A stretch of 64,000 nucleotides of DNA from Iamia majanohamensis (GTDB taxonomy: Bacteria > Actinomycetota > Acidimicrobiia > Acidimicrobiales > Iamiaceae), in NCBI RefSeq assembly GCF_028532485.1, contig NZ_CP116942.1:4340001-4404000 (forward strand), read 5' to 3'. A program made the position numbers and the translations under genes. Of this stretch, positions 34,232 through 42,627 are shown piece by piece (the stretch's first letter is position 1; every line of letters begins with the position of its first letter). The notes beneath the pieces were generated by a model. The model saw only the letters and a list, made by a program, of their open reading frames with translations, made no database searches and was not told the DNA's origin.

Positions 34232-34283
34232 CGTACTGGCACGCGTTCGCTACCGGGAACCGTCGTGAGCGCGCGCCACTTCG
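34232..34283. repeat. Intergenic palindromic repeat, inverted copy of the 61.55-kb family
   Basis: The reverse complement (CGAAGTGGCGCGCG...CGAACGCGTGCCAGTACG) matches the second copy at 61611-61665 at all but about six positions, 27 kb away and in the opposite orientation. Between convergent tetR and esterase genes. Confidence 0.75.
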
Positions 34284-34328
34284 GTGGGGGGCGCGGCGGG
34301 GAGGCCGGTGTGCCGGCGGGGGCGGGCG

Positions 34329-35216
34329 TCAGGCGGACAGGTGGTGGTGGACGAAGCGGCCGACGCGCTCGAGGCTCTGGTCGGCCTCGGGGACGAGGTC
34401 GGGCGGGAAGGCCTGGAACACGTGGAGCATCTCGGGCCACACCTCGAGGCTGACCTCGCCGCCGGCGGCCTCGATGCGCTCGGCCGTGACCCGGCTGTCA
34501 TCGAGGAGCACCTCGCCGTCGCCCACCTCGATGGCCACCGGCGGCAGCCCCGAGAGGTCGCCGAGCATGGGCGAGGCCAGCGGGTCGGTGGCGTCGCCGT
34601 CGCCCAGGTACATCCCCGCGGCCTCGTCGAGGCCCTCGCGGGTCAGCAGCGGGTCGGCCTCGGCGCGCGACTCGTAGGTCGCCCCGCTCTGGGTCAGGTC
34701 GGCCCACGGCGAGAGGGCCACCCCGCACGCGGGCTGGGTGCCGCCGGCGTCGCGCAGGGCCAGCAGCGTGGCCAGCGCCAGGCCGCCCCCGGCCGAGTCG
34801 CCGGCCACCGCGATGGGGCCCAGGCCGGCCTCGTCGAGCTCGCGGAAGGCGGCCACGGCGTCGTCGACCGCGGCGGGGAACGGGTGCTCGGGGCCGAGGC
34901 GGTAGTCGAGGGCGTGGACCACCGTGTCGGCGGCCAGGGCGAAGCGGGCCACCACGCCGCGGTGGCTCACCAGCGAGCCCGACACGTAGGCCCCGCCGTG
35001 GAGGTAGAGGACGGTGCCGGGCCCGGGGTCGCCGGGGGTGGTGCGGCTGGCCGGCCGGCCGGCGAGGGTGAGGTCCTCGATGACCACGCCGGTGGGCGGG
35101 GGCATGACCTCGCCGAGGGACTCGAGCCACTCCCGCCGCTCCTCCAGGGTGGGCTGCTCGGCGCGGACGCTGGCCCCGATCAGCTCGCGGACGGTGGCGA
35201 TGCCGGGGTGGCTCAT
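34329..35216 (-). CDS. Hormone-sensitive-lipase family esterase
   Basis: A 295-residue alpha/beta-hydrolase of family IV: oxyanion motif YLHGGAYVSGS, nucleophile elbow GDSAGGGLAL, the DYRLGPEHPFPAAVDD block, and the catalytic Asp/His region IEVGDGEVLLDDS ... EMLHVFQAF. It cleaves short-chain esters. Divergent from the P450-BVMO operon; the BVMO makes esters, so this esterase may take the next step (inference). A TGGACAC/GTGTCCA palindrome sits between. Confidence 0.9.
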   Translation of the reverse strand: MSHPGIATVRELIGASVRAEQPTLEERREWLESLGEVMPPPTGVVIEDLTLAGRPASRTTPGDPGPGTVLYLHGGAYVSGSLVSHRGVVARFALAADTVVHALDYRLGPEHPFPAAVDDAVAAFRELDEAGLGPIAVAGDSAGGGLALATLLALRDAGGTQPACGVALSPWADLTQSGATYESRAEADPLLTREGLDEAAGMYLGDGDATDPLASPMLGDLSGLPPVAIEVGDGEVLLDDSRVTAERIEAAGGEVSLEVWPEMLHVFQAFPPDLVPEADQSLERVGRFVHHHLSA

Positions 35217-35278
35217 CGGGGCTCCAGGGGTGCAGCGGCGCGGGGCGACCCATCATGGCCCAGACCCCGACGTGACGG

Positions 35279-35292
35279 TGGACACGTGTCCA
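35279..35292. promoter_or_regulatory. Perfect palindrome TGGACACGTGTCCA
   Basis: 14-bp perfect palindrome midway between the divergent esterase and P450 starts (63 and 71 bp away). The strongest of three TGGACA/TGTCCA sites in the window; probably an operator shared by both directions. Confidence 0.55.
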
Positions 35293-35336
35293 GGACTGCG
35301 GCACACTCGCGCGCCGACCCCACCGGAGGACCCCCC

Positions 35337-35366
35337 ATGGCCGCGCTCCCGGACCCGTCCGCATGA
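35337..35366 (+). CDS. Possible 9-codon leader ORF coupled to P450
   Basis: ATG 35337 opens MAALPDPSA with the Shine-Dalgarno GGAGGA at 6 nt. Its TGA overlaps the P450 ATG as ATGA. The good ribosome binding site serves this ORF and not the P450, so the P450 would be translated by coupling. The same length and layout occur at 17203. Confidence 0.4.
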   Translation: MAALPDPSA

Positions 35367-36574
35367 CCGCCCCGACGACCCTCTCGCTGGGCGACCCGTC
35401 CACCTTCGACGACGGCGTCCCCCACGAGGCCCTGGCCGAGATGCGCCGCACCACCCCGGTGCTGTGGCAGGAGATGCCCGACGGCCAGCCCGGCTTCCAC
35501 GCCGTGCTGGCCCACGCCGACGTGGTCACCGTGGCCCGGGAGCCGGTGCTGTTCTCGGCCTCCGAGGGCGGGGTGGTGCTCGAGGACCTCGACCCCGAGA
35601 ACCTCGAGATGATGCGGAACATGCTCCTGGCCATGGACCCGCCCCGGCACGTCACCTACCGGCGGCCGCTGGCGGAGACCTTCCGGGTCAAGGTCATCGC
35701 CGGGCTGGAGGACCAGATCCGCGGCATCGTGCGCGCCATCCTCGACGAGGCGGTGGAGGCCGGCGACGTCGACGTCGTCCACGAGGTGGCCGCCCACCTG
35801 CCCACCCAGGTGATGGGCCGGCTGATGGGCCTGCCCGAGGAGGACTGGGCCCTGCTCCACTCCCTGGCCGAGCGCCAGACCGCGGGGCAGGACCCGGAGG
35901 TGGTGGGCGACCAGCCCGACCACAGCGCGTCGATCGACATGGCCATGTACGCCATCGGCTTCGCCGCCGACCGCCGCACCCAGCCGCCCAAGGAGGACCT
36001 CACCACCTTGATCCTCGACGGCGACTTCGGCGGCGAGGCCATGACCGACGTGGACTTCGGGTCCTTCTTCGTCCAGCTCGTCACCGCCGGCAACGACACC
36101 ACCCGCACCATGCTCTCGTCGGGCCTGCTGGCCCTGCTCCAGCACCCGGACCAGATGGCCGAGCTCCGGGCCGACCCGTCGCTCACCGCCGGCGCGGTCG
36201 AGGAGATCCTGCGCTGGGCCAACCCGCTGCACTACTTCCGGCGCACCGCCACGGCCGACACCGAGCTCGGCGGGGTGCCCATCGCCGCCGGAGAGAAGGT
36301 GGCGATGTACTACACGGCCGCCAACCGCGACGACGACGTCTTCGCCGACGCCCAGGCCTTCGACATCCACCGCGACCCGAACCCCCACCTCAGCTTCGGC
36401 ATCGCCGAGCACTTCTGCCTGGGCGTGCACCTGGCCCGCCTGGAGGGACGGGTGTTCTTCGAGGAGCTGCTCTCCACCGTCGACCGCATCGAGCTCACCG
36501 GCGACCCGGTGCGGCTGCGGTCGAACCTGAACAACGGCTACAAGCGTCTCCCGGTCCGGCTGGGCCGGGGCTGA
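35363..36574 (+). CDS. Cytochrome P450
   Basis: 403 residues, the normal length of a soluble bacterial P450. I-helix oxygen-activation motif TAGNDTTR, the ExxR of helix K in EEILRWANP, and the heme-binding loop FGIAEHFCLG with the thiolate Cys. In that loop Ala replaces the usual second Gly, as in some CYP125/CYP142-like steroid and terpene hydroxylases. It needs a ferredoxin and reductase, not seen here. Followed 10 bp later by the BVMO, so the pair probably oxidises a ketone-bearing ring substrate in sequence. Confidence 0.95.
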   Translation: MTAPTTLSLGDPSTFDDGVPHEALAEMRRTTPVLWQEMPDGQPGFHAVLAHADVVTVAREPVLFSASEGGVVLEDLDPENLEMMRNMLLAMDPPRHVTYRRPLAETFRVKVIAGLEDQIRGIVRAILDEAVEAGDVDVVHEVAAHLPTQVMGRLMGLPEEDWALLHSLAERQTAGQDPEVVGDQPDHSASIDMAMYAIGFAADRRTQPPKEDLTTLILDGDFGGEAMTDVDFGSFFVQLVTAGNDTTRTMLSSGLLALLQHPDQMAELRADPSLTAGAVEEILRWANPLHYFRRTATADTELGGVPIAAGEKVAMYYTAANRDDDVFADAQAFDIHRDPNPHLSFGIAEHFCLGVHLARLEGRVFFEELLSTVDRIELTGDPVRLRSNLNNGYKRLPVRLGRG

Positions 36575-36584
36575 GGCGGCGCCC

Positions 36585-38546
36585 GTGACCGACACCGCAC
36601 CGGCCCGCAGCCGCCACGCCGGGGCGCCCATCACCGACGACGACGCCACCATCGCGGCCGCGCTGGAGGACCTGAGCGTCCCCGCCCTCATGGCCTCGAT
36701 GGTGCACATGACCGGCGACCCGTCGTGGATCCGGGGCGAGCTGCGGCCCCAGGGGATCTTCCTCAACGAGATCCAGGGGTTCATGTCCACCGACGACCAG
36801 GCGACGGTGCGGGCCCGGGCCCTCGACGCCATCCGGGCCTACCGCGACGGCGGCTGCGTCCTCCCGCCCCCGCCCGGGCCCGAGCTGGTGCAGGAGACGA
36901 TGTCGTTCCTCGTGGGCGAGCCGGTGCCCGACGAGTACCTCGGCCTCCTGCTCGAGGAGCTGGAGCTCGACGGCGTCGACGAGCGCGAGGTCACCTGGCC
37001 CGCCGAGGCCACGCCGGAGGCCCGCACCGCCTTCCCCGTGGTGGTCGTCGGAGGCGGCATGTCGGGGATCCTGGCCGGCATCCGCCTGGGCCGGGCCGGC
37101 ATCCCCTACACGATCGTGGAGAAGAACCCCCGGGTCGGCGGCACCTGGTACGAGAACCGCTACCCGGGCTGCCGGGTCGACGTGGGCAACCACTTCTACT
37201 GCTACTCGTTCGTCCCCGACGACGAGTGGACCGAGCGCTTCGCCCGCCAGCCCGAACTCCAGGCCTACTTCGAGCAGTGCGCCGCCGACTTCGACGTCGC
37301 CTCCCACATCCGCTTCGAGAGCGAGGTCACCCGGGCCGCCTGGGACGACGACGTCGGCCGCTGGACCGTCACCGTGCGGTCCGCCGACGGCGGGACCGAG
37401 GACCTCGACGCCGCCGCCGTCATCAGCGCGGTGGGCCAGCTCAACCGGCCCAAGGTGCCCGACGTCCCCGGCCGGGACACCTTCGCCGGGCTCGCCATGC
37501 ACTCGGCCGAGTGGGTCGAGGGGACCGACCTCCGGGGGAAGCGGGTCGCGGTGGTCGGCACCGGGGCCAGCGCCTTCCAGATCGTCCCCACCATCGCCCC
37601 CGAGCTGGAGCACCTCACGGTGTTCCAGCGCTCGGCGCCGTGGATGTTCCCCAACCCGCACTACCACGAGGCCGTGGGCCCCGGCGTGCCCTGGGCCATC
37701 CGCCACCTGCCCTTCTACGGCCGGTGGTTCCGCTTCCTCCTCTTCTGGCCGGCCTGCGACGGGGGACTGGAGGCCATGACCGTCGACCCCGACTTCCCCG
37801 ACCAGGACCGGGCCATCAGCGCAGCCAACGACGGGGCGCGCGAGGTGTTCACGGCGTGGATGGCCGAGCAGGTGGGCGACGACGCCGAGCTGCTGGAGAA
37901 GGTCGTGCCCGACTACGTGTGCCTGGGCAAGCGCACCCTGCAGGACAACGGCTCGTGGCTCGGCGCGCTCACCCGCGACGACGTCGACCTGGTCACCGAC
38001 CCCATCGCCGAGGTCGTGCCCGAGGGCATCGTCGACGCCACCGGCACCCTCCACCCCGTCGACGTCATCGTCTGGGCCACCGGCTTCCACGCCAACCGCT
38101 ACCTGTGGCCCATGGAGATCGTCGGGCGCGAGGGACGGGTGCTCTCGGAGCAGTGGGGCGACGAGCCCACCGCCCTCTACGGCATCACCGTGCCCGGGTT
38201 CCCCAACCTCTTCTGCCTCTACGGCCCGGGCACCAACCTGGCCCACGGCGGCAGCATGATCTTCCACGCCGAGTGCCAGGTGCGCTACGTGGAGGAGGCC
38301 CTGGCCCGGCTGGTCGCCGCCGGCCCGGGTGCCTCGCTGGAGTGCACCCAGGAGGCCCACGACACCTACAACGACGCCCTCCAGGACCAGATGGCGCGCA
38401 TGGTGTGGACCCACCCGTCGATCCGCCACAGCTGGTACCGCAACGAGAGCGGCAAGGTCCACATCCTGAGCCCGTGGCGCCTGGTCGACTACTGGGCCTG
38501 GACCCGGGCGCCCGACCCGGACCACTTCACCCTCGTCACCCGCTGA
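36585..38546 (+). CDS. Baeyer-Villiger monooxygenase (HAPMO-like)
   Basis: 653 residues from GTG 36585, 10 bp after the P450 stop. A ~140-residue N-terminal extension precedes the FAD site VVVVGGGMSGILAGIRLG; the BVMO fingerprint FAGLAMHSAEWVEG (FxGxxxHxxxW) and the NADP site VVGTGASAFQ follow. Length and extension match 4-hydroxyacetophenone monooxygenase-type enzymes (about 640 residues). It inserts one oxygen next to a ketone to give an ester or lactone using NADPH and O2. Confidence 0.93.
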   Translation: MTDTAPARSRHAGAPITDDDATIAAALEDLSVPALMASMVHMTGDPSWIRGELRPQGIFLNEIQGFMSTDDQATVRARALDAIRAYRDGGCVLPPPPGPELVQETMSFLVGEPVPDEYLGLLLEELELDGVDEREVTWPAEATPEARTAFPVVVVGGGMSGILAGIRLGRAGIPYTIVEKNPRVGGTWYENRYPGCRVDVGNHFYCYSFVPDDEWTERFARQPELQAYFEQCAADFDVASHIRFESEVTRAAWDDDVGRWTVTVRSADGGTEDLDAAAVISAVGQLNRPKVPDVPGRDTFAGLAMHSAEWVEGTDLRGKRVAVVGTGASAFQIVPTIAPELEHLTVFQRSAPWMFPNPHYHEAVGPGVPWAIRHLPFYGRWFRFLLFWPACDGGLEAMTVDPDFPDQDRAISAANDGAREVFTAWMAEQVGDDAELLEKVVPDYVCLGKRTLQDNGSWLGALTRDDVDLVTDPIAEVVPEGIVDATGTLHPVDVIVWATGFHANRYLWPMEIVGREGRVLSEQWGDEPTALYGITVPGFPNLFCLYGPGTNLAHGGSMIFHAECQVRYVEEALARLVAAGPGASLECTQEAHDTYNDALQDQMARMVWTHPSIRHSWYRNESGKVHILSPWRLVDYWAWTRAPDPDHFTLVTR

Positions 38547-38564
38547 GCGCCCACCCACCCCCGT

Positions 38565-38700
38565 ACCGGCGCAGGGTCCGGTCGCCCTGACGACCACATC
38601 CCGGCCCAGTTCAGGTGAGGTCCGGTACCGGGCCGGGATCTGGCTGTCCCAGCGGCCACATCCCGGCCCGGTTCGGGGCGAGGTCCGGTCCTGGTCCGAG
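38565..38700. repeat. Intergenic hairpin repeats, 62-bp period
   Basis: Copy 1: CCACATCCCGGCCC (38594-38607) pairs with GGGCCGGGATCTGG (38630-38643) with one mismatch. Copy 2 starts 62 bp later (38656) with a degraded right arm. Preceded by CCGTACCGGCGCAGGGTCCGG, shared in part with the spacer at 39.84 kb. Convergent genes on either side. Confidence 0.75.
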
Positions 38701-38713
38701 GTCTGTCGCCGGG

Positions 38714-39121
38714 TCAGGCCACGACGGCGACGGCCTCCACCTCGACGAGCATGTCGGGCTCGCCCAGGGCCGCCACCCCCACCAGGGTGATGGGGCGCAC
38801 GGGGTCGATGCCGGTGCGGGCGGCCACGGCCATGGCCCCGGCGACGAGGTCCTCCATCTTCTCCGGGCTCCAGTCGACGACGTAGACCGTGAGCTTGGCC
38901 ACGTCGGAGAAGGCGGCGCCGACGCCCTCCAGGGCGGTCACCAGGTTGGCGTAGGCCTGCTCGGCCTGGGCGCGGAGGTCGCCGGCGCCGACGGGCGTGC
39001 CGTCGGCGGCGCGGGCCACCTGCCCGGAGACGAAGACCATGCGGGTCCCGGTGGCCACCCCCACCTGGGCGTAGCCCATCGGCTCGGGGATGCCGGGCGG
39101 GTTGGACAGCTCGACGGTCAT
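38714..39121 (-). CDS. RidA-family protein
   Basis: 135 residues, standard for the Rid trimer fold. FVSGQVARAADGTPVGAGDL, AYANLVTALEGVGAAFSDV and the ligand Arg/Glu region DPVRPITLVGV..LGEPDMLVEVEAVAVV are typical. RidA deaminates reactive enamines and imines; many relatives sit in catabolic operons. ATG 39121 follows GAGGAG. Divergent from a tetR gene with an AT-rich operator region between. Confidence 0.88.
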   Translation of the reverse strand: MTVELSNPPGIPEPMGYAQVGVATGTRMVFVSGQVARAADGTPVGAGDLRAQAEQAYANLVTALEGVGAAFSDVAKLTVYVVDWSPEKMEDLVAGAMAVAARTGIDPVRPITLVGVAALGEPDMLVEVEAVAVVA

Positions 39122-39138
39122 GGGTGCTCCTCGGGTCA

Positions 39139-39161
39139 GAGTTTAAATATCAGTGATACTC
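39139..39161. promoter_or_regulatory. AT-rich promoter/operator of ridA and tetR
   Basis: TATCAGTGATA (39148-39158) is a perfect palindrome inside the most AT-rich stretch of the window (TTTAAATATCAGTGATACTC). It lies between the divergent ridA-like and tetR genes and is the likely TetR operator. Confidence 0.55.
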
Positions 39162-39175
39162 ATAGCACCGCCATG

Positions 39176-39181
39176 TATCCT
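39176..39181 (+). promoter_or_regulatory. Likely -10 hexamer (TATCCT) of leaderless tetR transcript
   Basis: TATCCT lies 7 nt before GTG 39189, supporting that start over an upstream ATG. Confidence 0.45.
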
Positions 39182-39188
39182 TGCCAAG

Positions 39189-39824
39189 GTGCCTCGTCCT
39201 CCCGACCCCGCCGTCCGGCAGCGTCTCGTCGACGTGGCCGCCGACCTGCTCGCCACCGGCGACGACGTAACCCTGCGCCGGGTGGCGGCCGAGGCGGGCA
39301 CGTCCACCATGGCCGTGTACACGTACTTCGACGGGATGCCCGGCCTGTGGCGGGCGGTGCGGGACCGGGCCTTCACCCGCCTGGCCTCCCGCCTGGAGGA
39401 CGTGGCGGCGACGGAGGACCCCGTGGCCGACCTGGTCGCCCTGGGGCGGGCCTTCGTCGACACCGCCCTCTCCCGCCCCGCCCTCTACACCGCGATGTTC
39501 GACCTCCGGCGGGAGGCGGCCCAGCCGGCGTCCGCGGCGGTGACCTTCGCCGTGCTCGTGGCCGGCGTCGAGCGGGCCGTCGCGGCCGGGCGGCTGGCGG
39601 GGCGCACCGACCCCGTCGCCGCCGCCACCCGCCTCTGGGGCGCGACCCACGGCTTCCTCGCGCTCGTCCTCGTCGGGGCGCTGCCGCCCTCGGCCCTCGA
39701 CGACCACCTGCCGCCGACCTACGCCGCCCTCCTGGTGGCGTGGGGCGACGGGCCGCGCCGCGCCCCCCGCTCGGTCGCGGCGGGCTGGGCCGTCCGGACC
39801 CCGTCGCCCGCCGAGCCGGGCTGA
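39189..39824 (+). CDS. TetR-family transcriptional regulator
   Basis: 211 residues from GTG 39189 (a leaderless-type promoter favours it over ATG 39153). HTH segment VTLRRVAAEAGTSTMAVYTYFDGM, followed by a TetR C-terminal domain of the kind with ALYTAMFDLRREAAQ and RLWGATHGFLALVLVG. It likely controls itself and the RidA-like gene, possibly also the convergent amidase. Confidence 0.9.
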   Translation: MPRPPDPAVRQRLVDVAADLLATGDDVTLRRVAAEAGTSTMAVYTYFDGMPGLWRAVRDRAFTRLASRLEDVAATEDPVADLVALGRAFVDTALSRPALYTAMFDLRREAAQPASAAVTFAVLVAGVERAVAAGRLAGRTDPVAAATRLWGATHGFLALVLVGALPPSALDDHLPPTYAALLVAWGDGPRRAPRSVAAGWAVRTPSPAEPG

Positions 39825-39840
39825 CCCCCGGTCCCTGCGC

Positions 39841-39945
39841 GCCGGGCCGGTCCACCCCCGACGACAGCTCCCGTCCTGGCGCGCGATCCGGTCGCCCCCG
39901 CGACCACATCCCGACCCGGTTCGGGGGAGGTCCCGTGGTGGGGCG
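39841..39945. repeat. Single intergenic repeat, relative of the 38.6-kb family
   Basis: GCGACCACATCCCGACCCGG and the preceding CCGTCCTGGCGCGCGATCCG match the 38565-38625 sequence in order; pairing arms are weaker. Lies between convergent tetR and amidase genes. Confidence 0.55.
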
Positions 39946-39962
39946 GGGGTGTCCCGGTGGGG

Positions 39963-41498
39963 TCAGGCGGTGGCGGCGGCGGCCTCGGCCACCGGGGGGG
40001 CCACCAGCGGCCACGGGCGCTCGCGCTCGACGGCCAGGGCCACGTCGAAGAGCAGGTCGTCGCGGTGGTGGCGGGCCAGGACCTGCATGCCCACGGGCAG
40101 CCCGTCGACCGTGCCGGCCGGGATGGACACCGCGGGGTTGCCGTAGATGTTGGAGATGATCGTCAGCCCGCCCATGTTCACCATGTCGGGGAACTTCCCG
40201 CTGAAGTACTCGAGCAGGTTGGTGGGCAGCTTGGGGGCGAAGGAGCTGGCGACGCGGGTGCCCATAAGGGCGCCCCGGAACACACCCCGGGCGATGGGGT
40301 TGGACTTGGCCCAGTCGATGAGGTCGTCCTCGGCGTTGCTGGTGGTGGACTCGGCCGGGAAGGCGGGCCCCGGGTTGGTGGCCGCGATGATCAGGTCGAC
40401 CTCGCCGAAGGCCTGGGCCATGGCCGCGTTGGCCTGGAGGCGCAGGGCCTCGGCCGCCGCCGCGGTGTGGAGGTTGTAGAGCGCCTGGGAGAGGTAGATG
40501 CCGATGGCCACCTCGTCGGTGAGCAGCGGGGCGCACCGGGGCCACTCCTCGCCCAGCTCGGCGAGCAGGGTCGACAGGTTGCCCATCATCCACTGGGCGG
40601 CCAGGTTCGGCGTCTCGAGGTCGAGGTCGACCTCCTTCATGCCGTGGTCCTTGATCAGCATCGAGGCGTGCTCGCGGAGGCTCTCCTCGACGCCGGCCTC
40701 GAGGGGGACCCCGCCGATGCCGGGCACGACCGCGACGCGGAGGCCGGTGAGGTCGTTCTGGCCCAGGTTGGCCTCCCAGCGACCGGGTGAGGGGAGGCTG
40801 GTGGGGTCGTAGGGGTCGACGCCGGCGGTGACGTCGTAGAAGCGGGCCGCGTCGCGCACCGAGCGGGCCAGGTTGCCGAGCACGACGGTGCCGGGCCGGG
40901 ACATGGCGTGGGGGCCGCGGGTGATGCGCCCGAAGGTGCCCTTCATGCCGAGCAGGCCGGTGTAGCCGGCGGGGATGCGGATGGAGCCGCCCCCGTCGCC
41001 GCCGGTGGCCAGGCTGACCAGGCCCCCCATCACCGAGGCGGCCGCGCCGCCGGACGAGCCGCCCACCGTGCGGCCGTACCGCCACGGGTTGTGGGCCACG
41101 CCGTTGAGCTTGGTGATGCTGACGTTGAGGCCGCCGAACTCGCTGGCGGTGGTGAGGCCGACGGGGACGGCACCGCCGTCGTCGAGCAGGCGGGCCACGT
41201 TGTGCGCGGTGTGGTCGGCGATGCGGTCCTCGAACACCAGGGAGGCCCCGGTGTCGGGCCAGCCCTCGACCGGCTCCAGCTCCTTGATGCCGGTGGGCAC
41301 CCCCCCGAAGGGCAGCGACAGGTCGGCGCTGGCCGCGGCCGCCCGGGCCCGCTCGGGGTCGACGTGGGAGAAGCAGTTGAGGTCGGAGGCCTCGATGGCC
41401 GCCAGCGTGGCGTCGAGCTCCTCGACGGGGCTGCGCTCCCCGGCTCGGAAGGCGTCCACGAGCGAGCAGGCATCGCCCTGCCACGGAGTGTCGGTCAT
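39963..41498 (-). CDS. Amidase signature-family enzyme
   Basis: 511 residues from ATG 41498. The Ser-cisSer-Lys triad is visible: Lys in PTGIKELEPVEG, the Gly/Ser-rich GRTVGGSSGGAAASV with cis-Ser, and the nucleophile region GGDGGGSIRIPAGYTG. It hydrolyses carboxamides to acid and ammonia; substrate unknown. Single gene, convergent with tetR; it could act with the RidA-like protein on an amide or nitrogenous compound (weak inference). Confidence 0.92.
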   Translation of the reverse strand: MTDTPWQGDACSLVDAFRAGERSPVEELDATLAAIEASDLNCFSHVDPERARAAAASADLSLPFGGVPTGIKELEPVEGWPDTGASLVFEDRIADHTAHNVARLLDDGGAVPVGLTTASEFGGLNVSITKLNGVAHNPWRYGRTVGGSSGGAAASVMGGLVSLATGGDGGGSIRIPAGYTGLLGMKGTFGRITRGPHAMSRPGTVVLGNLARSVRDAARFYDVTAGVDPYDPTSLPSPGRWEANLGQNDLTGLRVAVVPGIGGVPLEAGVEESLREHASMLIKDHGMKEVDLDLETPNLAAQWMMGNLSTLLAELGEEWPRCAPLLTDEVAIGIYLSQALYNLHTAAAAEALRLQANAAMAQAFGEVDLIIAATNPGPAFPAESTTSNAEDDLIDWAKSNPIARGVFRGALMGTRVASSFAPKLPTNLLEYFSGKFPDMVNMGGLTIISNIYGNPAVSIPAGTVDGLPVGMQVLARHHRDDLLFDVALAVERERPWPLVAPPVAEAAAATA

Positions 41499-41693
41499 CG
41501 GTTCCCCCAACGCGGTCTCGGATCGCCGGCTGCGACCCCTCGACCCATCTTCGCGGGTGCGCCGACACCCGTCGCCATCCGTCGCGTGTGGCACCCGCCA
41601 CGCGGCGCGGTGGTCCGCTTCCCCCGCACCCCGCCCGTGCACCAGACTGTCGCGGTCCCCGGCGGGCCGGGACGCAGACCCAGGGGGGACCCG

Positions 41694-42503
41694 ATGACCC
41701 ATCGCACCACCGGCGCACCGCGTCGCCGCACCGCCGTGGCCGGCATCGTCGCCGTGCTGCTCGTGCTCGTCGCCGGCGCCTGCCAGCCGGCGCGGGAGGC
41801 CCGGAGGGACCGTCCGATCCTGCTCGTGCACGGCTGGAGCGCGAGCGGCGGCACCAGCTGCAGCGGCACCTTCGACCGCACCATCTCCCAGCTGCGCAGC
41901 GAGGGCTTCACCGGCCCCTTCGTCAAGGTCGGCTTCTACACCGGCGACACCGGCTGCTCGATGAGCCTGCGCTCGTGGGGCAGCTTCGAGAACGGCTCGT
42001 CGTGGAAGGACGTGGCCAAGGCCTTCTCGAGGTACGTCCACGCCACCTACACCTCCAAGGGCATCCCGGTCGACGTGATCGGCTACTCGATGGGCGGCAA
42101 CATCGCCCGCGGCGCGGTCTACGGCTCGTCCATCCGCGAGTCCGGCTTCTCCGCCCCGATCCAGGTGGAGGACGCGGTCACCCTGGGAACGCCCCACGCC
42201 GGCGCGGCGTGGTACTCCACCGCCTGCCTCTGGGGCCAGTGCTCGACCCTCAAGCCCGGGGCCTCCGACATCCAGTGGCTCAACCGCGACCTCGACCCGC
42301 AGGGCCCGGGGGGCACCGAGTGGACCGTGGTCGGCTCCGACGGCGACGCCGTCACCCCGCTGACCTCGGCGCTCTACATGGCCCTGCCCACCGCCCGGAA
42401 GGTCTCCTACCCCGGCGTCCCCCACACCGGGTCGGACAACTACCTGGGCCGCACCGACATCGTGCGCGCCGCCGGTCGCTCCCTGGCCGAGGTCGGCCGG
42501 TAG
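41694..42503 (+). CDS. Secreted lipase/esterase A of a tandem pair
   Basis: 269 residues. Signal peptide with Arg-rich n-region (APRRRTAVAG) and hydrophobic IVAVLLVLVAGAC; the Cys may be lipidated but the lipobox is weak. Mature part is an alpha/beta-hydrolase of the secreted triacylglycerol lipase type: LLVHGWSASGGTSC, nucleophile GYSMGGNIARG, VTLGTPHAGAAW, and a late His in GVPHTGSDNYLG. Four or more cysteines suggest disulfides. About three quarters identical to the next gene, so a recent duplication. A promoter hexamer CAGACT lies before a long leader with AGGGGGGAC. Confidence 0.88.
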   Translation: MTHRTTGAPRRRTAVAGIVAVLLVLVAGACQPAREARRDRPILLVHGWSASGGTSCSGTFDRTISQLRSEGFTGPFVKVGFYTGDTGCSMSLRSWGSFENGSSWKDVAKAFSRYVHATYTSKGIPVDVIGYSMGGNIARGAVYGSSIRESGFSAPIQVEDAVTLGTPHAGAAWYSTACLWGQCSTLKPGASDIQWLNRDLDPQGPGGTEWTVVGSDGDAVTPLTSALYMALPTARKVSYPGVPHTGSDNYLGRTDIVRAAGRSLAEVGR

Positions 42504-42627
42504 CGACCCGCCGGGCGCGGGGCGGGCGTCCACCGCGGGGGGTGGTCCCGGCACCGCGCCCCGAGGTGCGCCAGACTGCCGCGTGTCGCCGGTCACACCG
42601 ACCGGGACCTGTCCCCCGGAGGTCCCC

